Below are positions 36,211 to 44,954 of a stretch of 64,000 nucleotides of DNA, one piece after another. The notes under the pieces were generated by a model, which was not told the DNA's origin, did not search any database, and saw nothing but the letters and a program-made list of their open reading frames with translations. The translations under genes and the position numbers were made by a program. The stretch covers positions 1 to 64,000 of the forward strand of contig JACRDB010000050.1 of the NCBI GenBank assembly GCA_016218725.1. Reading direction: 5' to 3'. Source of the stretch: Deltaproteobacteria bacterium. GTDB lineage: Bacteria; Myxococcota_A; Polyangia; Polyangiales; Ga0077539. The stretch's first letter is position 1, and each line of letters begins with the position of its first letter.

Positions 36211-37394
36211 TGGCCCGGCGCCTCGCCCTGCTCCTGCTCGGCGCGGTCCTCGGGGCCGTGTTCTCCGTCCGCGCCCAGGTCCCCGCAGGGGTCGCTCCCC
36301 GCCCCCCTTCGCGCGCCATCTACCCCACCCAGACCATTCCCCTGCGTTTTGACCACTCCAGGCACCTGCGCCTCGGTGGCATGACCTGCCAGCGATGTCA
36401 TACCAATGCACACACAAGCGATAATGTAGGTGATAGACTTACGCCCACGGAGGGGACGTGCCTGCCGTGTCATGCGATTGACCGCGGCGAGCCCCTGCGG
36501 CAGCGGGCGCCCACGGCGCGGTGCGACGGGTGCCACGAGGGCTGGGACCCGTCGCGCCCCCTGAGGGTGGAGAGGGTGCAGGTGCCCGCGGCGAACCTGC
36601 GCTTCTCGCACCGGGCGCATGCGTCCCGGGGCGTGCCCTGCGAGCGCTGCCACGCGGTGAGGGGCGTGGGCCTGGCGACCAGGCTGGAGCTCCCGAGGAT
36701 GGAGTCGTGCCTGGGGTGCCACCGCCCCGGGGGGGCGCCGGACGCGTGCGCGACGTGCCACCTCCAGCGCGCGGACGGCACGCTGGAGACGCGCTTCGCG
36801 GAGGGGTGGCTGAACCCTCCGGCGTGGATGCCCGGGCTGCACCACGACGCGGATTTCTGGGTGGACCACCGGGCCTCGGCGGCGCGGGACGCGTCCCGCT
36901 GCGCGGTGTGCCACCGCGAGGACGAGTGCACGGACTGCCACGACGGGCGCGTGAGGGACCGCAGGACGCACCCGAACGACTACGTGACGCTGCACGTGCC
37001 CGACGCGAGGCTTCAGGGCGACCGCTGCGGGAGCTGCCACCGCGTGGCGAGCTTCTGCCAGCAGTGCCACCAGCGCCTTGGGGTGAGCGAAGGGGCGAGC
37101 ACCAGCGCGAGGATCTTTGGCCGCGTGCACCCTCCCGCGCGCGAGTGGGTGGACCCGCCGGTGACGGCGAGGCACCACGGGGCCGAGGCGCGGCGCTCGC
37201 TCACCACCTGCGTGTCGTGCCACGCCGAGGGCGACTGCGTGCGCTGCCACGCCACGCTGGAGCGCGCCGGGGGAGGCTTCTCGCCGCACCCTCCGGGCTT
37301 CGCCGCCCGCTGCGGGGCGCTCCTGCGGGCCTCGGCGAGGCCCTGCCTCGCGTGCCACGAGGACGCCGAGGCGCTTGCCCGGCGCTGCCGTTAG
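36210..37394 (+). CDS. exported 13-haem c-type cytochrome
   Basis: A 394-residue periplasmic multihaem cytochrome. ATG 36210 overlaps the upstream stop (TGATG). After a signal peptide (residues 1-23, ending VRA-QV) I count 13 CxxCH motifs: CQRCH, CLPCH, CDGCH, CERCH, CLGCH, CATCH, CAVCH, CTDCH, CGSCH, CQQCH, CVSCH, CVRCH and CLACH, with additional His for bis-His ligation (FDHSRH, FSHRAH, LHHDADFW). The early part (haems 1-4) resembles cytochrome c7/c3-type modules. Codons for residues about 66-80, between the first two haem sites, are unusually AT-rich. The operon context suggests long-range electron transfer across the outer membrane. Confidence 0.88.
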   Translation: MARRLALLLLGAVLGAVFSVRAQVPAGVAPRPPSRAIYPTQTIPLRFDHSRHLRLGGMTCQRCHTNAHTSDNVGDRLTPTEGTCLPCHAIDRGEPLRQRAPTARCDGCHEGWDPSRPLRVERVQVPAANLRFSHRAHASRGVPCERCHAVRGVGLATRLELPRMESCLGCHRPGGAPDACATCHLQRADGTLETRFAEGWLNPPAWMPGLHHDADFWVDHRASAARDASRCAVCHREDECTDCHDGRVRDRRTHPNDYVTLHVPDARLQGDRCGSCHRVASFCQQCHQRLGVSEGASTSARIFGRVHPPAREWVDPPVTARHHGAEARRSLTTCVSCHAEGDCVRCHATLERAGGGFSPHPPGFAARCGALLRASARPCLACHEDAEALARRCR

Positions 37395-38473
37395 CGCGCG
37401 TAGCGCGCGTCCCTGGGTACCAGCCCCAGGCGCTGGCGCAGGTCCGTGAAGCGCGCCGCCAGGGACCCCGTGGTCACCCCGTGGCGGGCGGCGATGTCCC
37501 GCTGGCGCACGGCGGCGCCGTCCACCCGGGCCAGGGCGTACTCCAGCGCCGCGGCCAGCGCGGGGATCGCCGCCTGGGTGACGGGGGTGCGGTACTCCGG
37601 CGCCAGGTCCCGCCAGATGGCCAGGGCCCGCTGCACCTGCACGGGGTTGCAGCCCCCGCGGGAGAGCGCCCGGGCGAGCTCGTCCTTCACGCCCGGGGCG
37701 GGCCCCCTCGCGGAGGTGCCCTCCCGAGGCGAGGCCCCGGGTGCGGGCTGCGCGGCCTCCCCGCGCGGGGTCTTCAGGAGCTCCAGGGCTGCGCGCTGCG
37801 AAGCAGCCCGAGGCTCCGACGGACCCTTCGGGACCGCGGGCGCGGTGAGCGCATCGGTGAACCCCGAGCGCCCCTTGAGGTCCCCGCCCTCGAGCCACGC
37901 CGTGAGGGCCTTCAGGTCCGGGTGCTGGGGGTGCCGGGCCAACAGCGGGCGCGCGATGCGCAGGGCCTCCTCACGCTGCCCGAGGCGCCCGAGGCAGTGG
38001 GCCAGGGAGGCGGCGACCTCCTCCTGGTTGGGTTGCGCCTGCCAGGCCCGGCGGAGGTACCCGAGGGCCTCCTGGGGCTGGCCCAGGGCCACGTCCAGGA
38101 GGTGCCCGAGGTTGTGGTTGTACCAGGGGTTCGAGGGGCACCGGCGCGCCGCCTGGCGGAACGCATGCACGGCCATGCGGAAGTTCCCCTGGAGCGCCTG
38201 GCACAGCCCCATCAGGGCCTGGGCGACGTCATCGTCCGGCGCCACCTTGAGCGCGCGGCGCAGGTGGAGCGAGGCGTTCCAGGGGTCCCGCTCCAGGCAC
38301 AGCTCGGCCAGGTTCCGGTGCGCGAAATGGCTCGCCGCCGAGCCCTCCGGCGCCACCTCCACGAGGCGCTCCAGGAGCCGCTGCACCTGCTCGCGCGGCC
38401 TGGACGCGCGGAGCGCATGTTCGATGCGACGCTGGAGTACGTCCGCCTCGGCCTCGGTGCCCATCCCGTTCAT
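37391..38473 (-). CDS. TPR protein with C-terminal helix-turn-helix-like domain
   Basis: A 360-residue protein. Residues about 15-200 form TPR repeats (NLAELCLERDPWNASLHLRRALKVAPDDD, PWYNHNLGHLLDVALGQPQEALGYLRRAW). A Pro/Ala-rich linker follows to about 270. The last ~80 residues are helical and contain RQRDIAARHGVTTGSLAARFTDLRQRL, which has helix-turn-helix character. The combination could be a regulator that reads partner proteins through its TPRs. ATG 38473 and ATG 38464 are both possible; neither has a clear ribosome-binding site. It converges on the cytochrome gene with a 4-base overlap. Confidence 0.65.
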   Translation of the reverse strand: MNGMGTEAEADVLQRRIEHALRASRPREQVQRLLERLVEVAPEGSAASHFAHRNLAELCLERDPWNASLHLRRALKVAPDDDVAQALMGLCQALQGNFRMAVHAFRQAARRCPSNPWYNHNLGHLLDVALGQPQEALGYLRRAWQAQPNQEEVAASLAHCLGRLGQREEALRIARPLLARHPQHPDLKALTAWLEGGDLKGRSGFTDALTAPAVPKGPSEPRAASQRAALELLKTPRGEAAQPAPGASPREGTSARGPAPGVKDELARALSRGGCNPVQVQRALAIWRDLAPEYRTPVTQAAIPALAAALEYALARVDGAAVRQRDIAARHGVTTGSLAARFTDLRQRLGLVPRDARYAR

Positions 38474-38541
38474 GCGGCTGGACTCGTTGATAGCCCGCGT
38501 CCACGCCCGGCGCAAGGGATCCCCGCGGCGCGCGGAACGTG

Positions 38542-39507
38542 CTACAAATCCGCGGGGTTCGTGCCCCCGGAGGGCGCCCCTCGCGGGGGGCCTCCCTCGG
38601 GCCTCCAGCGGTCGTGGAGCCAGAGCCAGGACTCCGGGGCCTCGCGCACCCAGCGCTCGACGGTGGCGTTGAGCTGGGCCATGCGCTCCAGCCGCGCCCC
38701 GCGGCCCCGCCCGGGGGGCTCCAACGCGCGCTCCAGCCGCACCCGATGCGCGCCGTCCGGGTCCCGGAGGCACCGCACCGGGAGCATCGGCGCGCCGGTG
38801 CGGGCGCTCAGTACCGCCGGGGCCAGCGTGGTCCAGGCCGGGTGGCCAAAGAACGGCAGCGGCGCTCCGCCCCAGGAGGGCGGCGTGCGCTGGTCAAGGA
38901 GAAGTACCACCACGGCGCCCCCGCGAAGGGCCCGAAGCAGCTCGCCCAGCGAGCCCTCGGGGCGGTGGAGGGTCACCCCGAGGGAGCCCCGGAGGCCCTG
39001 CCAGACGGCGTCCAGGCCGCGGTTCGAGAGGCTCCGGGTCACCACGTGAAGGCCCCCGAGGCGCCGGGCGCTGGCGCACAGGCACAGGTCAAAGCTCCCG
39101 AGGTGGGCGGTGACGGCCACCACCCCGCGCCCTCGGGAGCGCGCCTCCTCCAGGAACTCCAGGCCCTCCAGGTGCACCGTACCTTCGAGCTGCGAGGCGT
39201 CGGCGTCGAGGAGCCGCGGCGCTCCGAGGAGCTCGAAGACCCCGGCCCCGAGGGACTCGTAGGCCCCTCGGGCGATGGCGGCGCGCGCTCCCGGCGAGGC
39301 GAGAGGGAAACACCGGCGTAGGTTCCTCCGTACAATGGTCCAGCGGCGGAGCGGTAGGAGCCGGTAGACCCACCGACCTACCCTCCGACCGGTGGCCGTG
39401 AGCTGCCCGAACGACCTCCCCCGGGCCCAGCGGAGCAGCCATCGGAGCCACCAGGGCGCCGCGTTGAAGGGTCCCCGGGGGGGTGCTAGCGTCGAGCCAT
39501 GAACCAC
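38542..39507 (-). CDS. lysophospholipid/lipid A acyltransferase (LpxL/HtrB-like)
   Basis: A protein of about 300-321 residues in the LABLAT family. It carries the catalytic H-x4-D motif in AHLGSFDL (near residues 134-139 in this numbering), with VRRNLRRCFP upstream and LDQRTPPSWGGAPLPFFG downstream, typical of the late acyltransferases of lipid A biosynthesis. GTG 39507 is the only ATG/GTG/TTG start; it overlaps the divergent gene by 9 bases, lacks a ribosome-binding site and adds about 23 residues before the usual N-terminus. A CTG at 39438 would match family length better. The start is therefore unresolved. Confidence 0.82.
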   Translation of the reverse strand: MVHGSTLAPPRGPFNAAPWWLRWLLRWARGRSFGQLTATGRRVGRWVYRLLPLRRWTIVRRNLRRCFPLASPGARAAIARGAYESLGAGVFELLGAPRLLDADASQLEGTVHLEGLEFLEEARSRGRGVVAVTAHLGSFDLCLCASARRLGGLHVVTRSLSNRGLDAVWQGLRGSLGVTLHRPEGSLGELLRALRGGAVVVLLLDQRTPPSWGGAPLPFFGHPAWTTLAPAVLSARTGAPMLPVRCLRDPDGAHRVRLERALEPPGRGRGARLERMAQLNATVERWVREAPESWLWLHDRWRPEGGPPRGAPSGGTNPADL

Positions 39508-39903
39508 AGCGCAACAATCCGTCGGTTGTCCGTCGTCGCCCTCGCGGCCGTCGCCGCCACGAGCCTCGGCGGGTGCTTCGTCGAGTCCCGCGCGGGAGGG
39601 GCCGTCACCTACCCGGCGAGCTATACCACCTACGGGTACTCCAACGCGGCCTCCACCAACACCGTGTACTACAACGGCGGGTACCACTCCGGCGTCTACT
39701 ACCGCCCGGGGTACTACTACCGCAACGCCCCCTTCGTGGTGAGCACCCCCACGGTGTACGCGCCCTCCACCGCCGTGGTGACCAACCCAGGCGTCATGGT
39801 GGGCACCCCTGGGGCCTCGGTGAGCGTGGGCACCAGCGTCCAGACCCCGGTGGTCGGCGTGGGCATGGGGGGCGGGGTCCGAGTGGGCGTCCCGATCCCC
39901 TGA
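39499..39903 (+). CDS. small Tyr/Gly-rich lipoprotein
   Basis: A 134-residue lipoprotein: lipobox LGGC with Cys near residue 26. The mature part is rich in Tyr, Gly, Thr and Ser (YTTYGYSNAAS, YYRPGYYYR) and later Val/Gly repeats (GVMVGTPGASVSVGTSV), so it is probably disordered or a flexible surface protein. No family is recognised. It is divergent from the acyltransferase gene, possibly sharing regulatory sequence within that gene. Confidence 0.6.
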   Translation: MNHSATIRRLSVVALAAVAATSLGGCFVESRAGGAVTYPASYTTYGYSNAASTNTVYYNGGYHSGVYYRPGYYYRNAPFVVSTPTVYAPSTAVVTNPGVMVGTPGASVSVGTSVQTPVVGVGMGGGVRVGVPIP

Positions 39904-39941
39904 AAACAACAGTTATTTCGCGGAGTTGGGCGCGTTTCCGG

Positions 39942-40232
39942 TCACGCGAAGCCGGTCTTGCGCCCGCCGCGCCTCTCCGCCGACGAGGGCTCCTGGTTGA
40001 GCGCCTGGAGGTCCTCCGCGGAGATCACCCAGCGGGTGCCCCGGGCGGTCTCCACCACCAGGAGGAGCTCGCCCTTGAAGGTCACCCGCAGGACGTGGTT
40101 GATGGTGAGCCCTACGCCCTGTCGGGCCAGGTTGAACGTGACATCCCAGGCCTCCCCCATTTCGTACGTGTCATCCTTCTCGGTGACATCATTCAGGGCC
40201 TTGAGCATGTTCCGTAGCGTCTGCGCGATCAT
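39942..40232 (-). CDS. small conserved-looking protein, unknown function
   Basis: A 96-residue cytoplasmic protein with a helix (IAQTLRNMLKALNDV), a beta-rich middle (WDVTFNLARQGVGLTINHVLRVTFKGELLLVVE) and a basic tail. Codon use matches the window and the composition is balanced, so the gene looks real, but no family is recognised. It diverges from the MBL hydrolase across 47 bases. Confidence 0.5.
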   Translation of the reverse strand: MIAQTLRNMLKALNDVTEKDDTYEMGEAWDVTFNLARQGVGLTINHVLRVTFKGELLLVVETARGTRWVISAEDLQALNQEPSSAERRGGRKTGFA

Positions 40233-40279
40233 GGCCGTCTGGCTTATGCCGTCCCCTCGCGCCCCGTCAAGGTGCGCCC

Positions 40280-41113
40280 GTGACTGACGCTCCGGAGCCC
40301 GTGGGGGAGGGGGTCTGGCGCCTCGCCCTGCGCACGCCCACGCTCCCGCCGGCCACGCACACCAACACCTACCTCGTCGGAGGCGCCGCCTTTCTGGTCG
40401 TGGAGCCGGGCTCTCCCTTTGAAGACACCCAGGCTCGGCTGGCCGAGGCGGTCTCGCGCAGGATCGCCCAGGGCCACCGCTTCGAGGCCATCGTGGTGAC
40501 GCACCACCACCCGGACCATGTGGGGGGCGTCGGGGCGCTCCAGAGGGCCTTCGGGGTGCCTCTGTGGGCCCACCCGGAGACCGCCCGAAAGCTCCAGGGC
40601 GCGCTCTCCGTGGACCGGGCGCTCCCCGAGGGCGACGAGGCCGTGGAGCCCTTTGGCGTGCGGGCGCTGCACACCCCCGGGCACGCCCCGGGGCACCTGT
40701 GCCTGCGCGAGCGCCAGGGCCGCTGGACCCTGGTCGGGGACATGGTGGCCTCCGTCGGTACGATTCTCATCGACACCGAGGACGAGGGCGACATGGAGGC
40801 CTACCTCTCGCAGCTTCGGCGCCTCGCGGACCTGGGCCCCGGGAGGCTCCTGCCGGCCCACGGAGACCCGGTGGACGACGGGCCGGCGTACCTCCAGGGG
40901 TATGTCCGCCACCGCCTGGCGCGCGAGGCCAGGGTCTACGCCGCGGTGGCCGAGGGGGGCACGGACGAGGCCACGGTGGCCGAGGAGGCCTACCGGGAGG
41001 TCTTCGCGGAGGTGCCCGCGCTGGCCCTCCGGAGCACCCTGGCGCACCTGGAGAGGCTCCGGCTCCACGGCAGGGTGCGTCGCGACGGCCCGGGCCGCTG
41101 GCGCAGGGCGTGA
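40280..41113 (+). CDS. MBL-fold metallo-hydrolase (LACTB2-like)
   Basis: A 277-residue metallo-beta-lactamase-fold protein. The metal-binding motif T-H-H-H-P-D-H is at about residues 74-80, a further His is in TPGHAPGHLC, an Asp in GDMV and a His in PAHGDP. The C-terminal ~70 residues form a winged-helix-like extension, as in LACTB2-type hydrolases, which cleave RNA or thioesters. GTG 40280 has AAGG 7 bases upstream. The gene runs into the phosphosugar mutase in the same direction. Confidence 0.88.
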   Translation: MTDAPEPVGEGVWRLALRTPTLPPATHTNTYLVGGAAFLVVEPGSPFEDTQARLAEAVSRRIAQGHRFEAIVVTHHHPDHVGGVGALQRAFGVPLWAHPETARKLQGALSVDRALPEGDEAVEPFGVRALHTPGHAPGHLCLRERQGRWTLVGDMVASVGTILIDTEDEGDMEAYLSQLRRLADLGPGRLLPAHGDPVDDGPAYLQGYVRHRLAREARVYAAVAEGGTDEATVAEEAYREVFAEVPALALRSTLAHLERLRLHGRVRRDGPGRWRRA

Positions 41114-41124
41114 ATTTCTCCCTG

Positions 41125-41151
41125 TTGCAAGGGTCCCCAGGGCGCTATACC
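41125..41151 (+). promoter_or_regulatory. weak candidate promoter upstream of the phosphosugar mutase
   Basis: TTGCAA (41125-41130) lies 15 bases from TATACC (41146-41151); the spacing is two bases short of ideal, so this is tentative. The AGGAGG at 41167-41172 that follows is a strong ribosome-binding site for GTG 41182, and a four-codon ATG frame (41175-41189) lies across it. Confidence 0.3.
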
Positions 41152-41181
41152 ACCGCCCGTTCCTTCAGGAGGCGATGAGCG

Positions 41182-42924
41182 GTGAGTGAGTGGAAGGCAG
41201 CGGCGCGGCAGTGGCTCTCCGAGGACCCGGACCCCGCGACGCGCGAGGAGCTCCGGGCGATCCTCACGGCGGGCGACGAGGCCCAGCTCTCGGAGCGCTT
41301 CGGGGCGCGGCTGGAGTTCGGCACCGCGGGCCTCCGGGGGCTCCTCGGGGCGGGACCCAACCGAATGAACCGCGCGGTGGTGATTCGTACCACCGCGGGC
41401 CTCGCGGCGTACCTCCTGGAGCACCTCCCGGAGTGCACCCACCGCGGGGTGGCGCTCGGCCACGACGCGCGCAGGATGAGCCGGGAGTTCGCCAGGGACG
41501 TGGCCGCGGTGCTGGCCGGGGCGGGGATCCCGGTGTTCGCCTTCGGCGCCCTGGCCACCACGCCCCTGGTGGCCTTCGCCGTGAGGGAGCTCAACGCCGT
41601 CGGCGGCGTGATGATCACCGCCAGCCACAACCCGCCGGAGTACAACGGGTACAAGGTCTACTGGGAGAACGGCGCGCAGATCGTGCCGCCGCAGGACAAG
41701 GGTATCGCCGCGGCCATCGCCGCGGTGGGGCCCCTGGCGTCCGTGGCGCTCCTGCCAGAGTCCGTCGCCCGCAACCGCAGGCTCCTGCGCCCCATGCCGG
41801 AGCGCGTGACCGAGGCGTACTTCAAGGGCGTCGAGGCCCTGTGCCTGCCGGTGAACGGCGAGCCCTCCGTGGGGGTGGTGTACACCCCCCTACACGGCGT
41901 GGGCGGAGCCAGCGTGCAGCGCGCCCTCGGGGGGGTGTGCAGGCTGTCCGTGGTGCCCGAGCAGGCCGAGCCCGACGGGGACTTCCCGACGGTGCGCTTC
42001 CCCAACCCGGAGGAGCCCGGCGCCCTGGACCTGGCCCTGGCCCTGGCGCGCGCCAGCGAGGCCGACGTGGTGCTGGCCAACGACCCGGACGCCGACCGCC
42101 TGGCCGTGGCCCTACGCCATGACGGCGCCTGGAGGCAGCTCTCGGGCAACGAGGTGGGGGTGCTCCTGGGGCACCACCTCCTGACCCGGAGCCCGGGGGG
42201 AGGGGCCGAGCGGCTGGTGCTCACCACCATCGTCTCGTCGCCCATGCTCGGCGTGATCGCGCGCTCCCTGGGCGTTCGCTACGAGGAGACCCTCACGGGC
42301 TTCAAATGGATCGCCAACCGCGCGATGGAGCTGGAGCAGTCCAACGGCGCCCGCTTCGTCTTCGGGTATGAAGAGGCCCTCGGGTACACCGCGGGCACGC
42401 TGGTGCGCGACAAGGACGGGGTCTCCACCGCGAGGCTCATGGTGGAGCTGGTGGGCAGGCTCAAGGCCCAGGGCCGCACCCTCGTGGACCAGCTCGAGGC
42501 GCTCTACCGGCAGTACGGCTACTGGGTGTCGCAGCAACACAGCGTGACCCTGACCGGCGGGGACGGCATGCGCCGCAGCGCGGACACCATGGCGGGCCTG
42601 CGGCGGCGCCCTCCCCGGAGCATCGGCGGGAGCCGCGTCCACGCCGTGAGGGACTACCTCCGCGGGGTGCGCACGGACATGAACGAGAAGACCGAGAAGC
42701 TCTCGCTCCCGTCATCCGACGTGCTGTCCTTCGAGCTTTCGGGCGGCAGCAGGGTGATCCTCCGGCCCAGCGGCACGGAGCCCAAGCTCAAATACTACTT
42801 CGATCTGTGCGAGCCCCTGGACGCGCGGGAGAGCTTCGAGACGGGCCTGCAGCGCGCCCGGGGCCGCCTGCGCGAGCTCATGGACGACACCCTCGCCACC
42901 GCCGAGGCCACGCTCCGGGGCTGA
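41182..42924 (+). CDS. phosphoglucomutase/phosphomannomutase family protein (PGM2-like)
   Basis: A 580-residue alpha-D-phosphohexomutase. The phosphoserine loop TASHNPP is near residue 146 (Ser148), the metal loop DPDADRLAV near 304, the sugar-binding GYEEALGY follows, and the phosphate-binding RPSGTEPK is near 528. The length and N-terminus (EFGTAGLRGLLGAGPNRMN) fit the longer PGM2 group that interconverts hexose or pentose 1- and 6-/5-phosphates. GTG 41182 follows AGGAGG by 9 bases. Confidence 0.93.
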   Translation: MSEWKAAARQWLSEDPDPATREELRAILTAGDEAQLSERFGARLEFGTAGLRGLLGAGPNRMNRAVVIRTTAGLAAYLLEHLPECTHRGVALGHDARRMSREFARDVAAVLAGAGIPVFAFGALATTPLVAFAVRELNAVGGVMITASHNPPEYNGYKVYWENGAQIVPPQDKGIAAAIAAVGPLASVALLPESVARNRRLLRPMPERVTEAYFKGVEALCLPVNGEPSVGVVYTPLHGVGGASVQRALGGVCRLSVVPEQAEPDGDFPTVRFPNPEEPGALDLALALARASEADVVLANDPDADRLAVALRHDGAWRQLSGNEVGVLLGHHLLTRSPGGGAERLVLTTIVSSPMLGVIARSLGVRYEETLTGFKWIANRAMELEQSNGARFVFGYEEALGYTAGTLVRDKDGVSTARLMVELVGRLKAQGRTLVDQLEALYRQYGYWVSQQHSVTLTGGDGMRRSADTMAGLRRRPPRSIGGSRVHAVRDYLRGVRTDMNEKTEKLSLPSSDVLSFELSGGSRVILRPSGTEPKLKYYFDLCEPLDARESFETGLQRARGRLRELMDDTLATAEATLRG

Positions 42925-42940
42925 GCCACGGCGCGCGGCG

Positions 42941-43927
42941 TCACCTGAGGGTGACGGCGATCACCGTGAGCACCAGCGCCAAGAGCCCGAGGAGGAGCGT
43001 CAGCCAGGAGCCCCTCGGGGCCCTCGCCAGGGGAGGTACGCGCGTGGGGCTCTCCGTCGCGGGCGGCGGGGCCTCGCCGCGCAGCGCCGCCCGGAAGGTG
43101 CGGGAGAACTCCGCCGCGGACTGGAAGCGCCGCCGCCGCGAGCGGTCCAGCGCCCGCCCGAACCACGCGTCCACCGACGGAGGCAGCGAGGGCTCAAGCC
43201 CGCTCGGCGGCGGTATGGGCCTCGTCAGGATCTCCACGAAGAGGTCCGGCAGCGCCCGGGCCCCGAAGGGCGCCGCGCCCGTCAGGAGCTCGTAGGTCAA
43301 CACCGCCAGGCTCCACAGGTCCGCCCGCGGGTCCACCTCGCTGGCCGACCGCACCTGCTCCGGGGCCATGTACAACGGCGTCCCCAGGAGCGCGTTGGTG
43401 GCCGTGCGCACCCCGTCCCCGCCGCCGAGCTGGTCGGTCACCTTCGCGAAGCCAAAGTCCAGCACGCGCACCGTGAGAACCCCTGCCTCGCCCACGGTGA
43501 GGTAGCAGTTGGCGGGCTTCAGGTCCCGGTGCACGATCCCCTCGGCGTGAGCCGCGCCGATCCCCTCGGCGAGCTGCTCCACCACCGCCTCGGCCTCCCG
43601 CAACGGCAGCTTCCCCCGGACGAGCCTCGCCTCCAGGGTCTCCCCCTGGAGGTGCTCCATCACCAGGAAGGGTCGACCCTCGCGCGTCAGCCCGTGGTCC
43701 TCCACCTTCACCAGGTTCCGGTGCAGGAGCCTCCGGGCCACCGAGGCCTCCCGGAGAAATCTACCCACGGCCTGCTCGTCGCGCGCGAAATCCGGTTGTA
43801 GGACCTTCACCGCCACGGTGTGTCCGTCACCTACATCTCGGGCAAGGTAGACCAGGTTCACCGGGCGTCGGGAGATCGTCTCGACGAACTCCCAGCGGTC
43901 GTTGAGCCTTTCCCTGGGGACCACCAT
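42941..43927 (-). CDS. Ser/Thr protein kinase with degenerate glycine loop and C-terminal membrane helix
   Basis: A 328-residue Hanks-type kinase. The catalytic core is complete at VAVKVL (Lys near 41), HRDLKPAN, DFGFAK, APEQ and the D-x-W-S-L-A-V helix. The nucleotide-binding loop, however, reads TISRRPVNLVYLAR, lacking the usual GxGxxG glycines. A short Pro/Ala/Arg-rich juxtamembrane stretch leads to a C-terminal transmembrane helix (about 306-326), so the kinase faces the cytoplasm with no extracytoplasmic sensor. It diverges from the sugar nucleotidyltransferase. Confidence 0.85.
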   Translation of the reverse strand: MVVPRERLNDRWEFVETISRRPVNLVYLARDVGDGHTVAVKVLQPDFARDEQAVGRFLREASVARRLLHRNLVKVEDHGLTREGRPFLVMEHLQGETLEARLVRGKLPLREAEAVVEQLAEGIGAAHAEGIVHRDLKPANCYLTVGEAGVLTVRVLDFGFAKVTDQLGGGDGVRTATNALLGTPLYMAPEQVRSASEVDPRADLWSLAVLTYELLTGAAPFGARALPDLFVEILTRPIPPPSGLEPSLPPSVDAWFGRALDRSRRRRFQSAAEFSRTFRAALRGEAPPPATESPTRVPPLARAPRGSWLTLLLGLLALVLTVIAVTLR

Positions 43928-43986
43928 CGGGCGGAGCGGGTATCTAGCGCGTTGACGCCCCTGCGGCGAGGTGTCACAGCGCCCCC

Positions 43987-44883
43987 GTGGACGCGATGGT
44001 CCTTTGTGCGGGGCTGGGCACCCGGCTGCGGCCCCTGACGCTGGAGAGGCCCAAGGCCCTGGTGCCCGTGCTGGACCGTCCCCTGGCGGCCCACGCCCTG
44101 GGCGTCCTGGCCGCGGCGGGGGTGAGGCGCGTGGTGGCCAATGCGTTTCACCTGGCGGGGCAGGTGGAGCCGGGCCTTGAGCCCTGGGCGCGGCGCCACG
44201 GGCTCTCGCTCCGGGTGCTGGTGGAGCCCTCGCTCCTGGGCACCGGAGGGGGCCTGCGCGCGGCGCTCCCACACCTCGGGACCGGGGCCTTCGTGGTGTT
44301 CAACGGGGACCTCCTGGCCTCGCCGGACCTCTCCGGGGCCCTGGAACACCACCGGAGGACCGGCGCCAGGGTGACCCTGGTGGTCCGGGAGGACCCCCGG
44401 GCCGAGCGCTTCGGGGTGCTGGAGGTGGACCGGCAAGGGAGGCTCCGGAGGCTCCTCGGGGAGGGCGAGGCACCGCGAGAGCCCCTGCGGCGGTGCCTGT
44501 TCACCGGGGTGTACGTGCTGGACCCGTCGGTGGCCCCGTGGCTCCCGGAGGAGGGCTGCGTGGTGAAGCACACGCTGCGGGCGCTCCTGGCGCGGGGAGA
44601 GACCGTCGCGGCCTGGGTGGACCAGGGGCCCTGGAGGGACCTCGGGACGCTCTCGGAGTACGCCCAGGCGTGCTTTGACCTCGCGGGGGAGGTGCCCCGG
44701 GTGGCCGCTGGGGTGGAGGTGCCCGCCGGGGTAGCGCTCGGGCCGGGGGTGGTGCTTGGCCCGGGGGTCACCGTCCGGGGCCGGGGGGCGCTCTCGCGGG
44801 TGGTCGCCTGGGACGGGGCCACGGTGACGGCGCCGCTCTCGGACGCGGTGTGTACGCCCGAGAGGGTGGTCCCGCTGGGGTAA
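43987..44883 (+). CDS. sugar-1-phosphate nucleotidyltransferase
   Basis: A 298-residue nucleotidyltransferase. The signature GLGTRLRPLT..PKALVPV is at the N-terminus, FNGDLL holds the metal-binding Asp, and the C-terminus has a short left-handed-helix-like run (GVEVPAGVALGPGVVLGPGVTV). It should make an NDP- or NMP-sugar for envelope glycans; the base and sugar are not determined. It starts at GTG 43987 with no clear ribosome-binding site (ATG 43996 is also possible). It may cooperate with the phosphosugar mutase encoded 1 kb upstream. Confidence 0.88.
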   Translation: MDAMVLCAGLGTRLRPLTLERPKALVPVLDRPLAAHALGVLAAAGVRRVVANAFHLAGQVEPGLEPWARRHGLSLRVLVEPSLLGTGGGLRAALPHLGTGAFVVFNGDLLASPDLSGALEHHRRTGARVTLVVREDPRAERFGVLEVDRQGRLRRLLGEGEAPREPLRRCLFTGVYVLDPSVAPWLPEEGCVVKHTLRALLARGETVAAWVDQGPWRDLGTLSEYAQACFDLAGEVPRVAAGVEVPAGVALGPGVVLGPGVTVRGRGALSRVVAWDGATVTAPLSDAVCTPERVVPLG

Positions 44884-44899
44884 AGGGTACGCTCGGGCC

Positions 44900-44927
44900 T
44901 TGACGCGGGCGGGGATTTTCGTAGCAT
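44900..44927 (+). promoter_or_regulatory. sigma-70-type promoter of rplC
   Basis: TTGACG (44900-44905) and TAGCAT (44922-44927) with a 16-base spacer lie in the 71-base gap before rplC. The same TTGACG -35 box occurs before ftsY and the tRNA gene, suggesting the local housekeeping consensus. A start near 44934 would give a leader of about 20 bases. Confidence 0.65.
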
Positions 44928-44954
44928 CCCGCGCCTCGTTACGAGAGACCAGCC

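Noticed and set aside
41175..41189. Four-codon ATG mini-frame before the phosphosugar mutase as a regulatory leader peptide
   Set aside because: The AGGAGG is only 2 bases from that ATG, too close for efficient use, while it is 9 bases from GTG 41182, so it most likely serves the mutase.
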